From Diadema setosum (lineage: Eukaryota; Echinodermata; Echinoidea; Diadematoida; Diadematidae), in the NCBI GenBank assembly GCA_033980235.1, contig CM067065.1:28026655-28090654 (forward strand): DNA of 64,000 nucleotides. Direction: 5' to 3'. Every line of letters starts with the position of its first letter. The stretch's first letter is position 1. The notes below the pieces were generated by a model, which worked only from the letters and a program-made list of their open reading frames with translations, was not told the origin of the DNA and did not search any database. Below are positions 35,445 to 48,163 of this stretch, piece after piece. Position numbers and translations under genes: made by a program.

Positions 35445-37767
35445 ATAATATTAAATGCCTTAATTCATTCTTATGTTTCTCTTCATGACGATTCTTCTCT
35501 CATTCCCTAAATAGCCTGGACATGCTGCGACCAAACAGAAAACAGAAACAAAACAAAACAAACCAAAACAAATCCGAAAAGTGCTACGTAATCACATGCA
35601 GGATAATGACGGAAGAAGTCTGTAATGGGCATGTGTTGAATAAAAAATGGAAAAGTTTTAAGAGGACGTGGAAGCAGTTGAATGAAAATGACTGAGAAAA
35701 AGGGAAGGGATCGAGCTCCAACACACAGAGAAAAGAATTGCCAGTGCACTCCCGTTGTACCAAATTCCTCTGGAAAAGTTTTTGTTTGTTTGTTTATGTT
35801 TTTTATTCATCGAAATGCCGTCACAAGCGAACAAAAATAATGCAGTATACAAGTATTGTCTGATGAAAACAAACAAATCCTCCGCTTATCATCACATGGT
35901 GTTGTTTTATACTCATCAATGAGAAGCAATGTTCATTTGTAATTCTTTCCAAGATTTTTTTTTTTTTCATTTTACATTTAAGAGACAGAGAGATCGTTGA
36001 TTTGTTTGTGCTTTTGTGCTTACTTTGAAAACACATGTTAAAAAAGTAATGATTAAGAATAGGTTTAAGGTTGCACTTTGATACATTGGCTCTTCCTAAG
36101 ATTCGTTACTCCGATGTCCAAAGGTTTGCTATTCCGAAAATGAAAAAAAAAAAAAAGTTTGTAGTTAATTAAGGAGGTTTGTTATGAAAAATTTTCTTAT
36201 TCCGGAAGTTTTTTAGTCCGAAAAATAAATATTAAGGATCATTATTTTTAGGTCCGTTCTTCTAAAAGTGGAAAGGGCCTGATATTTGTTTAGGTGAAAA
36301 CGGTTATTAGTAGGTTTTGAAATTTGGAGGATTTTATCTGTTAACTTGTTTCTCCACATTTGGATAAGCGAACATGATTTTTCATGTTCCAATTAATAGA
36401 CCTTTCGATTAACCTTCGGAGATACCTATCATTTACCGAATAAAAAATCTTCATAATTATACGAACTCTATCAATTTTCGTATTGACAAACTGTATGAAT
36501 AACGAGCCTCCGAAATGACGCGCTACAAAATGTTTGTTATAACAAACCATATTGTATAATATCGAAGTCACAAACATCCATCAAAGTTATATGGACTTAT
36601 TGTGTCTTGTTATGACGAAACTTTGCAGTATCGAACCTATTATCATTTCTGACTAATGTAATAATACAAATTCTCCTCGGTAACAGTGTGTAACACAAGG
36701 AGCAAACATAGAGGGATTTCTTCCCAACGTATTCGTTTGCCCTCCTCAGCTAAACTTGGTATTTCTATAACTGAGCATATATCTGTTGTCTTTCTATGTT
36801 AATTTTTTGTCATAATTTTAGCTGTGACCATGTTCGATATAAGCAAATTTTGCATTGTAGACTTTAGATAACAAATTTAGGACCTGAATCTTTACTTCAT
36901 GGTCACGAAATTTTGATAAATATATTAGTTCTCAAGGATGGACTACGTCACTGAGATTACACGTACGTTTGTACGTTCATTTACGAGAGATGGAAACATT
37001 GTTTTCTTTGATTCCTTAGTATGAGAAGATAAACAAGCTTATGTAATTGAGAATTGGTAATATCTATTCAGGATTTTGCAGAGGAGTTTGTTCTCGACAT
37101 GAAATTCCTGTTTGTTGTGAGTAGAATGCGTTTCCAACTCAAGAGAGCTGCACCTTGTTTGTTCCGAACGTCCGTGAGTTACATGCGAACCTCCGTGATG
37201 AAAACTATGCTATGTTTGCTGGGTTATAGAGACTGCCTAGATCAGATACATCTTAAAAAGGTATGTTATTATTCGGGAGTGAGGATTTAAGTATGGGATA
37301 GTGAAATAAGAGGTCAAAATATTGAGTTTCTGTAAAATGCGCGTAAAGTGGAGAAAGTGTTTAGCGGAAAAGCAATATTTCAACAGAAACGACGAATTTA
37401 GTTAAATCATCAGTTGTCTACCATTACGTACAGGTTAAGAGTACAAGCTTAACATTCTGCAAGCACGTACACATGTCCCTCAAGATATTTCGTTAGGATT
37501 TTGAACTGAATCAAATCTGTGCAAATTATGTTAAATGGTATTCAAGTGTATGTGCAGTACTATTCCTCACGGACGTTCGCTGCTCTGGACATGGTAAACT
37601 TCCGCGGTGAATAAAAACTTGTTCCTCTGGGAAAATCCTAGTATAATTGGGGTCAAAGCTTGAGTTATACTTTTTCAGGTAAGATAAATGATTTGGAGGA
37701 TTTCCTACTTTTTTAAATTTTGCCTTGTTTTGGTTCAACTGTACATCGTTCAAAATTCTGACCCATA
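35445..37767. other. Spacer, unit B, with empty TTAA site at 37287
   Basis: Paralogous to 11720-14396 but without the AGGGGAAGG MITE. Confidence 0.6.
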
Positions 37768-37775
37768 TACATACA

Positions 37776-37818
<43 letters not shown>

Positions 37819-37821
<3 letters not shown>

Positions 37822-38065
37822 GAGTTTGTTTGCAAAAACCGATAAGTCCATTTTTGAAGATTTTGAAGTTCGGTGTCTGTCATAACGTACAAAATAATAC
37901 CCTTCAAATGATTTATTGGTCACTACATAAAAAGGTACATTTTTGAAGTTATGGTCAAAAGAAGCACAATTTTTCTTATTATTCTCTTTATTTTTCTTGA
38001 CCTTTCATCGCAAATATCTCCATTTGGCAAATATGGACTTATCGGTTTTTGCGAACAAACTCTTC

Positions 38066-38067
<2 letters not shown>
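37819..38067. mobile_element. Palindromic MITE (family M), unit B copy
   Basis: Paralogue of 14452-14700, again between two (TA)n tracts. Confidence 0.87.
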
Positions 38068-38131
<64 letters not shown>

Positions 38132-38900
38132 GGGTGAGAACTTTGAACGATGTACAATTGCCAATTTTCGCACCTTATGACATTCTTTCCCTTAGAACAC
38201 ACCAGGATGATCTAGGAAACCAGATTTTTTCATGTCATCTCAAAGATTGGTAAATTTCCTTTCAGGAAATATATGGTTTGGTTGACTTTTGCCTGATATT
38301 TTTCATTTGACAAGGACTTAAAGCGTAAAAATACGGTAAAAACGCTATTTTCACAATAATTTTTGTTTTTCAAACTAATGATGTCCATTTTTAAGAGCAC
38401 GTGGCATCTAATATCTGACCATGTTCTGGATCTGACATATCATGGGCATGAACCACAAAATTATAAGAATTTTATGAGCACGTATAAAATCACAGAGAAC
38501 AATTGAAATATCAAAGTCCTGAACAGACGAACGTCCGTGGTGCTTTTATTTCTATCGCTGCTGCAAATTCTACTTTGTTGTCCCAACTGTAATGTATACG
38601 AAAATTTGGTGTTCCACCTAATGAACATATCCTGCAAAAATTGTACGTCTGCTGGCTGTACATGGGACGTAATATTTTTTTTTTGCAAATTATATTCAGT
38701 TTTCGTTACGGACGTGCTTCCGCTATTTCTAATAAAGATCGTATCCCATTAAACGTTATTGGCGATATTGTTCTGAGTCATAATCAACTAAGATCTAGCC
38801 ACACGATAATATGTTTGTTTTGAGTTTCTGTCCATCCTTTGTCAAATAGGAACCGAAATTTTATTTTTTTTTCTGGATCGCACGCACGCACACACGTACG

Positions 38901-38938
<38 letters not shown>

Positions 38939-38941
38939 GAC

Positions 38942-38979
<38 letters not shown>

Positions 38980-39337
38980 TGAGACACAGACAATCAGTTA
39001 AAGCAAATGAGTCCACCGAGCGTCACCGGATACTCGTAATATCTCGTCACGCATGCATTATTCTTCTGACTGTATCATTATACAGCATATTATAGACAAC
39101 AATAAATAACATGGTGCTCTTCGTAAATCAAGGCAATGATTATAGCGCGTATTACTTTTCTCATAAGTTGTTGAATTCAATGATACTTTTTTGCAATGTG
39201 TCCAATCCCTTGCTGTAGCTTTCAAGCCTATAATGATTATGATACTTGATTGTTGAAAATAGCATTGCAAATACAGATAAGATTGTGAGGTAATGTGGTT
39301 TCATCTCTCCCCGGGAAAAAAAAAAAGATATTCATTT
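38132..39337. other. Spacer, unit B, with 311 bp absent from unit A
   Basis: The extra stretch 38422-38732 carries GAACGTCCGTGG and TTACGGACGTGC motifs related to the 34729-35444 element. Confidence 0.55.
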
Positions 39338-39580
39338 GAAGAGTTTGTTTGCAAAAACCGATAAGTCCATATTTGCCAAATGGAGATATTTGCGATTAAA
39401 GGTCAAGAAAAATAAAGAGAATAATAAGAAAAAATGTGCTTCTTTTGACTATAACTTCAAAAACGTACCTATATATGTAGTGACCAATATATCATTTAAA
39501 AGGTGTTATTTTCTACTTTATGACAGAGACCGTACTTCAAAATCTTTAACTTATCGGTTTTTTGCAAACAAACTTTTCAT
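39338..39580. mobile_element. Palindromic MITE (family M), unit B copy, reversed
   Basis: Paralogue of 15654-15893 with a slightly different internal deletion near the right end. Confidence 0.85.
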
Positions 39581-40264
39581 TTGTTAATTGATGTTAGGTG
39601 TACATTACTTACATCCTTCTCACATGATGTAACACAAAGTCAACTGAACATATAACATTAATTCAATCTAACATTTGAAACTGGTCAGATGTTAATTCAT
39701 GTAAACGAAGAAGAAGAATAAGAAGAATCACGTGCTATACATGCCGTTCAAAAAATAAATTAAGCAACACTAGATATAACAGAAATACAAAAGGTCACCA
39801 TGATAAGCAAAATAATGTCTTCTAGGATAATGTCTTCGAAAGTAATATAAAATCATTTTATAATGAAGAATTTCAGCTATAATATTTAACAGTAAAAGTG
39901 AATTATACCAAACGGAGCATTTTATTTTGTTAAACAATATTGAGGTCTTCGAGTTGCGCGTGGAAAAGTGAATTAGTGTTACATAATAATAGAACACATT
40001 CCAATCCTTACAACGGAATTGCACTTTGAATATTAATATATTGCATATAATATCTTGAAATTGATAAGCTATTATATTCAGAATATGTCACATAATATTA
40101 CGACGAGCAAGATCTTTTTCCTACAGTCTGAGAATCATGTACCGCAATTTCGGCACAAACAAAGACACATCATTATTTTATTATTAGAACAGAGATACAA
40201 GTAAGGAACGAATCGTGTTATCGAATCGTGGATATATATATATATTACCATAAAAATCAAACAA
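39581..40264. other. AT-rich spacer, unit B
   Basis: Same as 15894-16599; nothing recognised. Confidence 0.5.
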
Positions 40265-40935
40265 TCACAGGAAGCAGAAATGGCAGCAGCACAACAGCGC
40301 CAGTGCATCACTGCATTACCATCTGTCCAACATCGCTCGCATTAGACCATTCATTTACAAGAAAGTATGTGAGGATGCCGTCAGAGCCATCTGTGCATCC
40401 AGACTGGATTACGCCAACTCGCTGCTTTATGGCATCAATTCCCAGCAGGTCCAGCGCCTTCAGAGGGTACAGAATCGTGCCGCAAAACTCATCTTCATGT
40501 GCCGTAGGCGTGATCATGTCACCCCCTTGCTGAAGCAACTACATTGGCTACCAGTCGCACAGCGCATTGCTTTCAAGATCTTGACAATTGTATACAAGTG
40601 TCTTCAAGGGAAAGCTCCTACTTATCTTAGATCTCTGATCACCCCATACTGTTCTGCTCGCCCTGGACTACGTTCAAGTGCAGATAGCACCTTACTTCAT
40701 GTACCCAAAACAATCAGTAGAGCGGGGGACAATGCTTTTGTGACGGCTGCACCGCGATTGTGGAATGATTTACCTCGGTGCGTCCGCATTTCCCCATCCC
40801 TTGATGTCTTCAAGAAGAATCTTAAGACTTTCCTTTTTGATGCCAATCTGTAACTGAATGTTGTAAAGTGCTGTGAAACCAGTCATTGACTGTGTAAGGG
40901 CGCTTTATAAATGATCTGATTGTATTGTATTGTAT
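40265..40935 (+). mobile_element. 5'-truncated non-LTR retrotransposon (CR1/L2/jockey-like), unit B
   Basis: Same LINE 3' fragment as in unit A, here with the reading frame open from about 40,290 to TAA at 40851. It ends in residues ...APRLWNDLPRCVRI and FKKNLKTFLFD, the usual C-terminus of such elements. It lacks the endonuclease and most of the polymerase. Its 3' tail runs into a (TA)n tract. Confidence 0.82.
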
Positions 40936-40974
40936 ATATATATATATATATATATACATATATAAATTATATAA

Positions 40975-41024
<50 letters not shown>

Positions 41025-41045
41025 TGATATATTTATATATATATC

Positions 41046-42175
41046 AAATATAGAATGTGTGTATATTAACACGTCATACCAGCGCCGTGCATAAAAAAAA
41101 AAAATGATATTACATACATAACACATTTCAGTGAATCGATAACTCACAATCGACTATAGTAGCACTAGAAATCGCTGTCTAATGTTAATAACATTTATTT
41201 CTTTGTTTCTTTGCGGTTTGGTTCTTTTAAAATGTATTCTACATCCCTATTAATAGGAGGTCCTTTCGATTTTATAGCGTTGCTCTTTTGGAAGGTCTCT
41301 CCACTCCGTCCCTGGAGGTGCCATTATGAAACATAATTGGGTATGGGGCAATAAGGCCAGAACGTATCGATCAAACATGACATCATCGGACAGGCTTCGT
41401 ACTCGGGACCTCCTGTCTACAATTCCGAGTCTTCAGTATACCACAGTGCTCGTCTCCACATTTTACACCATTTCATTCGGCAGTTTAACCAGTTTGTACA
41501 TCTGCAGCGGTCTGTATGACACACTTTCCTATGCGTGTGAGAAGGGGGAAAAACAAACATGCAAACAATGGTATGTAAAATGGGATGGATATGTGCAAAC
41601 ATGACGTATAAGTAACACCAAGTCTTGATTTCTCTCTATGTTTTCAGAAAAAATAAGAAAGACAAAGGGGAAATGTTTGATGGCGTTATCGAGTAAATGA
41701 AAAAAAAAAGCTTCAAGGATGTGTGTATATGTGTACGTGTGTGTGTATGCTTTGTCCTAAATCTGAGGGACTATATTGATTTGAATTATTAAAAACAATG
41801 CATGTAATACAGTCGCAAAAACAATTGCAATCAATCCTCGTTTTCATCAAATGCAAACCCGATGAATAATAGATTTCGCCATCTATTGCTCGAATACCTC
41901 TTTTTTGACATTTTACAGAACAACTGGAACTCATACTTTTTAAACAAACAGGTGCATTTGAACGCTGATTTCTATCTTCTTCCATGAGACATACTTCATG
42001 AATTGCGTATACTCTTTAAAGACTATTATAAAAGTATTTCTTTCATGAAGAACTCATCGTTCTCAAGAATTTCAAACTAAACTTTTTTTTTTCATTTGAG
42101 ATATTTTTCCCTGAAAATTAAAAAGAAAAAGAAACAGAGGATTTATGTTTTATAGCTTAAATAATGCAAACCATC
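41046..42175. other. Downstream of gene 3 stop
   Basis: Paralogous to 17315-18445, with the tRNA-like relic. Confidence 0.5.
41385..41457 (-). repeat. tRNA-like (possibly SINE) relic, unit B
   Basis: Paralogous copy of the degenerate tRNA-like segment at 17655-17727, with the same damage in the T-loop. Confidence 0.3.
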
Positions 42176-42351
42176 TCAGCTTAACTGTGACCTTACTTTT
42201 TTCCTCGGGACGGCAAACGCGAGAAGGAAGCAAAACTTCAACTCGCGCGCAATCAGCGGAGCTGACGTGGAGGCACCATACACCGCCAGAACGACGCCAA
42301 AGAGAACTCCGTAATTAAACGGCGAGGTTAACATGTTGTATATTCTTGTTG
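42176..42351 (-). CDS. Terminal exon: membrane segment and basic tail, gene 3
   Basis: A 176 bp exon homologous to 18446-18621, with acceptor TTCCAAAATCAG, the same hydrophobic stretches, the RKKVRSQLS end and TGA. Differences from the unit A copy are third-position and silent (Pro, Ala, Gln). The AATAAA found just past the stop in unit A reads TATAAA here, so the cleavage site is less certain. Confidence 0.67.
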
Positions 42352-42946
42352 CTGATTTTGGAACAAAAAATGGAGGAAATTTTAAATATTACTATGTACA
42401 TGCACTTACATATTATAGCAGATTTCTGACAAAGTTTGTAGTCACTTTACTGTCATAGGACAAACAAATTTTAATAAAGATCGGAAAGAAAACACAGAGT
42501 CACCCGGACATTATAAACAAAAACAATAAAACAAACAATGAAACTGAGAACAAAAACACACACAACAACGGACAAACACAAAAAAAAAAACCTGGAAACT
42601 ACATCATGTATGACTGAAATTACGAACACTGGATCAATCCACGGTTTTTTTTTTATATACTTTCGAAATGTTATAAAGAAGCATATTACAAAACAGAAAC
42701 AACCACAAAAACAAATCAAATTCCAAAATAGATATTCCACAACAGATCTAATCAGCATTAATTTAACTTCTGAAAAAAGGTCTACCATCTATCGTATTTA
42801 GATTAGTTTCCCGACAGCTCTTTATATCTTTGTTTCTTTGTAAACTATTTGAAGTAACGTCGTTATTTGAATGTAAGATGGCTTTTGATACCAGTGATAT
42901 TCTTCTAACATTGTGAAAAGAAATCAAACTTTTTCTGATTTGCTTT

Positions 42947-42980
<34 letters not shown>

Positions 42981-43963
42981 GTTCTTTTTTTGTGATCTTG
43001 TCTTTAATACCATGTGAACTGGTAGTTGTTACTTCCATGAGAAATGATGAATATGCATGTAATGAAAAATATTGAAATTTTCAGTTCTTGTTTTGCCTGT
43101 TCCTTGGTGAAAAATTCGTGAGAGGAAATCGAGATTAGGAGATTATTTTACTCAATGGAAAACGTTCAGTTTCATAAAGAAAAATGGGTTTAAAATCATA
43201 GAGCACTTTCATTTAACTTCCGAGATTTATTGATTATAATTATATCAACTGAAGATCTGATGTGAAAAATTAGTTGATATATCTAAGGTGTCGACATTAT
43301 TGAACACTAAATTCTAGCAAAGTACACCCGGCTTGCAGCCGAAATCGTTTTATTATTGTTATGTAATCCGTGTTGTCAAATGGAATTATATGAATTCTCT
43401 GTTTCGTGTTATATTTCAAAGACGATGTATTGTGTATTGTTTTTTCTTTGCACTTTGGAAGGGGATAATTTTAGAAGAGGATAATTTACCCGGATGATAC
43501 TGTCGGTTTGTTTTGCCATTCAAATATGTCGTTTATTTCATTCTTGCATTTGAATTAATTGTCGATATCCCTCTTTTGTTTTTGTTTTCGTAACACCAAG
43601 CTCTGCAAAGTAATATTTACGACCCTTCTTTTTCTTTCTTTAATGATGATAAAAACATCAAAGGGTTGGTAAGTTTTGTCTCAGAAGGGTACTATTGATA
43701 TTTATTCATCTTTACTATTTTAAAGAAACGATAAGGAACTCTTTTTGAAATATGAAAGAGCATACGATTCTAAGAGGGATTTAAAGATTATTCGAGAAAT
43801 TGAGAATCAGTTTCAAATTTATATAGTAGCGCAGATAATCCTAAAATTTGTGCAAGAAAAAACAAAAACAGTTATCATTATTATCATTATTATTATCATC
43901 ATCATCATCATCACCATCAAAATCATTACAAAACAGTAACTGGCTTACATAAAGGATAATTAT
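42352..43963. other. Intron between EGF2 and membrane exon, gene 3, first part
   Basis: Paralogous to 18622-20220; (GT)n and (ATT)n tracts; no exon. Confidence 0.5.
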
Positions 43964-44910
43964 GTGACCGTGCACCTCAAAACGAACATAAAGTCGCACA
44001 CACTGATTTTGTGTGAGGACTGCAAATAAGTGTAATGGGTCAACCCAGCCGAACTTGACTTTTTTTCTGGAAGAGCGGGTCTTCTTTTACATTATGATAA
44101 AATTTGGTATCATAAAACGGGCAGGAAAGTGTGTTTTTTTAGCAGTTTATCTCGAACATTTTTGGTAGAATAGTGTGATTAGGTGTGTCTTTAGAATCCT
44201 TTTTTTCATTTATGAAAACCTTTGTCCACACTCTTCACTTTCAACTCTAATAAATTTTGAAACGATAGTGCTACTGCCTTGAAAGTTGGCATTAATTATG
44301 GACAGGATTTGTTAATGAGGCATGCTTAATCTCAGTTTAATCTGATAATCCCTTCATTGTTGTTACTCTGGTGGTTTACTTCCTGTTTTTTGTCCCATTC
44401 ATTGCACAGCCAGCACGGTTTGGTAAAGATTAAGCGCTTGAATAGACACTGTACTTCAGAGCCTCTTTTCTCATTTCACACTTTTCTTAAGTTTGTGCTT
44501 TCTTTTCAATATTTAGATAGGTTAGAAGAGTCCATTTGATTTGAGTTATACATCATTTTAAAGCTTAAAGTCTGTTCTTTCAGAATATTGTTGTCGGAGT
44601 GACAAAACCTTGTATCTCAATATTTGGTGAAAATGAGTTTTCTTCATTATATTGAAGCTATAGCTTCCTATAGGAACCATTACTATGTAATTCCCAATCC
44701 TTATATGCCCATCTGCAAAAATAAGGTCAAAAATGATAAATAAAAGTTGGCTGTTTCCATTGACTTACATGTTATGGCAGCCATGTTTTTTAGCTCTCCT
44801 GAACATTTGAAATTTTTGAGATTCAAGGCTTTGTCACCCCACCAAGGATATGGTCTTAACTAAAAATTCATGTCTGGCGACTTTTTGTTTGTTTTAAGGT
44901 GCAGGGTCAC
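43964..44910. mobile_element. Repeat family X, full copy, only in unit B
   Basis: A 947 bp element from GTGACCGTGCACCTCAAAAC to the inverted GGTGCAGGGTCAC. Unit A has an uninterrupted site (GGATAATATATTTTG near 20216), so the insertion or its precise loss postdates the duplication. No open frame of note. Confidence 0.88.
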
Positions 44911-45369
44911 ATATATTTTATTCAATCTCACAAAACAATGAGAACGAGCAGCAGGGGTTATGATAACACGATACAAGTAACCATCAAGCTAATCTAATTT
45001 CCTTGTATTCAATTGGTAAAGTTAATTGTTATTAGCCGATTTCGACTCAAATTGTAAACGTCATTACTGTTGAAGTATATTTTGCGTTGACCTAACGTTG
45101 AAGTACACATGTCTTCAAAAGCTGTGAACAATATTTGCTTAGAGGAAAAAAAAAACATACGGACAAAAAAAAAAAATCGTAAAAGAAATAAAAACATGCA
45201 AACAGACAGTATTCCAAAAGAAGATAGGACTAAAACTAGAAGTCCTTTCTTATTATTGCCTTCTCATGCCAGCTTTTACTTTTTTTCCTTTTCATCATAC
45301 TCATAGCCGTCTTCTCATAAGTTATAAACATTTGGAAGAGGTAATAATATGCTATTAGAGACAACTTAC

Positions 45370-45525
45370 GTGTACACGTTTTATCATCTTCATCTAGTTG
45401 GAATCCATTATCACAGCTGCACTGGTAGCCTTCGCCATCCTCCTCACAAGCCCCTCTCTCCGCATCGCAAGGAAAATCGTCTCCCGTAAGAAGGCACGGG
45501 TCTGACGTCATGAGGCTAGAACTCT
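45370..45525 (-). CDS. EGF-like domain exon (EGF2), gene 3
   Basis: A 156 bp phase 1-1 exon encoding the membrane-proximal EGF with six cysteines. Acceptor ATCCAG, donor ACAC|GTAAGT. Leu and Arg replace Phe and His of the unit A copy. It joins CTLD'-C upstream and the membrane exon at 42351 downstream. Confidence 0.85.
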
Positions 45526-45701
45526 CTGGATTAAATAATAACAAACAAGCAGACATAGCTTACCGTTTAATTGGAGCAATATCGTAAATGGCACCGCATT
45601 GCTTGGTTTCAAAATAAAATTGTCATTTTATGGAAAGCAAATAGCGAATGAAGGAAAAGTAGGCGTAAGGCTAAGTTCCTTGGAAGTGTAAATATGTGTA
45701 A

Positions 45702-45735
45702 GGGGCGATCGTTAACGGCAGTTAACGATCGCCCC
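45702..45735. repeat. Perfect hairpin, 15 bp arms, 4 base loop
   Basis: GGGGCGATCGTTAAC, GGCA, then the exact reverse complement. The unit A equivalent near 21008-21037 keeps the core with one arm-end change. Confidence 0.85.
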
Positions 45736-45749
45736 GTCGCTGTACAGGC

Positions 45750-45906
45750 ATGCTAACCTGGAAACATTAACTACACATTACTTGAAGACCATTCTGAAGC
45801 ACATAATTTTCACTCAACAATAGATATGTACTCTTACATGAATCCCACAAGGATTGGAACAATTATTCTCCAGCATTCAAACTGATCAGTTACTAGCCAA
45901 CCCCTT
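45750..45906. mobile_element. Degenerate half of the AGGGGAAGG MITE, unit B
   Basis: Paralogue of 21048-21210, preceded by the hairpin at 45702-45735. Confidence 0.65.
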
Positions 45907-46705
45907 GAAATGGGGAGGTAGTTTATCATTTCTGGTGCTTTCATCGCAACTTTCTGGCGCCACTTCCTGCACAAACAAACACGTAAACAAACAAGAACAA
46001 ACAAAAATACATAAAGAGGCTTCACCTGCGCTTCCTCTTTATAAAACTTGCAGGTTTCATCGGGTAAGAACAAAAAAAAAAAAAGTGCCCGACGCACTTG
46101 TAGGTCCTACAAACAAGTTCCGGGTTAAGGGAAAAGAGGGGAGGGGTTGCCCCAAATGGTTACACATACCTATGAATTCCTATGTATTAGTAAATGTACT
46201 AGAAAATAGTTTGCGTCGGTGCAGTAGTTGCTTTCAATAATCAGCTACACACTTCACAGAGATGGAATCAGTTCTGAAGATGAGTTTGCTGTATTGTTTT
46301 CAGTAACCAGAAATGGAAGGCGGGAAATAATGACATTCTTTAAAGATATATATACTCTGAGGATAAGAAATCATAAGGAAAGTTTTAGGTTGCGAACAAA
46401 TCTTACAAAAATTGACAAATTGACAATGCCATAATATATTATGACATCATCTTCCAATTACCTAGTGCCACAAATTATATATGATTTCCCTGTTCGACTG
46501 AGCTGTTTATTCTTTTTGCATAATTACATACACTGGTCGTAAAGAAGAAAAACATCCTGTATGATAATATTGAACGTTCGCTTTCTTGTATTTTGATTTA
46601 TCCCTAATGTTGATATTTCTCTAATATTACTCCTAAGCATATATCTACACTGAAGAAACCATGCCTATATAACCATAACCCTCCTGCCTTGCGCTATTGC
46701 CATAC

Positions 46706-46963
46706 CATTAGTCGCTGTCATTCGGGTTGAGATTGGTGTCGGTTGTAATTCAGTTGTACCGCCTCCTGTTGTCGTCACGGGCGGAGTAGTAACATCTATG
46801 GCTGGCAGTTCGCACACGGAGATGAATTCGTAAGTGCAGTATGTGTCCGACCAACGGTTTTTGAAGACATCTCCCCTTATCATACGAACACAAACCAAGT
46901 TGGAGCCATCTGCGATGACCTTCGGAGAGGGCTTGTTAAACCCGACTGTCTCATTAAACCAGT
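46706..46963 (-). CDS. Extra C-type lectin domain, C-terminal exon with short stalk (CTLD'-C), gene 3
   Basis: A 258 bp phase 1-1 exon completing the extra lectin domain. The last three cysteines are kept (LVCVRM, TYCTYE, SVCELP). The sugar-site positions read KPS and WSD, further from EPN/WND than in the main copies. The Thr/Pro stalk is only about 30 residues. Acceptor ATCTTAG, donor AATG|GTATGG; the join to EGF2 makes a Glu codon. Confidence 0.85.
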
Positions 46964-47357
46964 CTAAGATGATATTTACAAAAAAATAAATAAATAAATA
47001 AACAAACAAACAATCAAACAAACAAACAAACAAAAAACAAACAAAACGAATATTGAAAGGGAGATGCAATGTTACTCAAGGACTTTTACTTGAATACTTC
47101 GGTCTTCCGTAGCCAAACAGTTTATAGTAAATGTCCAAATTAACTTGCTTATTTTCATTTTCCTGCATTCGAAAACATGTCAGTCAATTATATATTACAC
47201 TGGCCGCTGGGTTATCTATGCAGTACGAAGAATTGCGAAATTAATCATGCTATTTTTGAATGAGAAAAGACCTTGTGAAATGATTACAAGCACCACTCAA
47301 ATTCGTTCATTTGTCTTCTCGTAATTTGTTAGCGTAATATTTTTCAACTTAACTTTC

Positions 47358-47747
47358 TTAAAGGGATCATATAGTATTGGTTGAGACCTAATTTCAGGTT
47401 TCTAACATTTTTTGGTGAGATAATGAGAAACCTCTTATGAAATATGAAAGAGCATGTAATTCCATGAGGAATTCAACCTTTATTTGATGAAAATTGGTTT
47501 TGAAATGACTGAGATATCCGAAACAGGGCAATTATAATAAAGTGTTGGACCCACACTTTTTTACGATCGCTTTGTTTTACTTTGTTTTGGGATGTGTCAG
47601 TCATTCCAAGCCCAATTTTCATCAAATAAACTTTGAATTCCTCTGAGAATGGTATGCTCTGTACTATATCATAAGTGTTTTATTGGTATCTCGCAAAAAG
47701 TTAAAAGCCCAGTTCTCATCTTTAACAGTACTGTACCATCCCTTTAA
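47358..47747. mobile_element. TTAA MITE (AGGGAT family), intron of extra lectin domain
   Basis: Starts TTAA|AGGGATCATATAGTA and ends TACTGTACCATCCCT|TTAA. Internal sequence is also an imperfect palindrome (TTTGATGAAAATTGGT ... ATTTTCATCAAA). It lies between CTLD'-C and CTLD'-N. Confidence 0.82.
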
Positions 47748-47848
47748 TGAAACTTTATAAGATGTGAATGTGAAAAAGAACGTAGGATACATGTTTACTT
47801 TTCGCAAAGGATTTCAGTCAAATAATGCTTGAAAATAGTCTGTCTTAC

Positions 47849-48163
47849 TCCAAAATCCCGAATTATCCGTCGTACTGTTCCAGTAAGCTTGTGAGCCGGG
47901 ACACGTCCAACTGCCGTTCACACCTAGTCCTCGGCAAGCTGAGTAGATGTCATACATGCCTGGTCCCGGAGCGAAAAGATCGTTTGTGATGAGGACATTA
48001 CCAATGAAATCGTTTTCTTCCATCGAAGAGATCTCGAGCATCGCAGCCCCAGGAGCTTCTGCCGCGCACTGATCGGAGTGAAACTGCCAGTTGCCGCGGG
48101 TTCCGTTGGCGGACATCTTGTAGCAACTTTCGCCGAACTCCCGCCAGTTTGTCGGACATCTAT
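47849..48163 (-). CDS. Extra C-type lectin domain, N-terminal exon (CTLD'-N), gene 3
   Basis: A 315 bp phase 1-1 exon, paralogous to CTLD-N but distinct at the start (DRCPTNWREFGESCYKMS) and near the end (NSTTDNSGFW). Acceptor GGATACAG after a long poly-T run; donor TGGA|GTAAGA. All expected cysteines are present. Sequons NGT, NGS and NST occur. The exon pair CTLD'-N/CTLD'-C is present in unit B but missing from the equivalent place in unit A. Confidence 0.86.
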
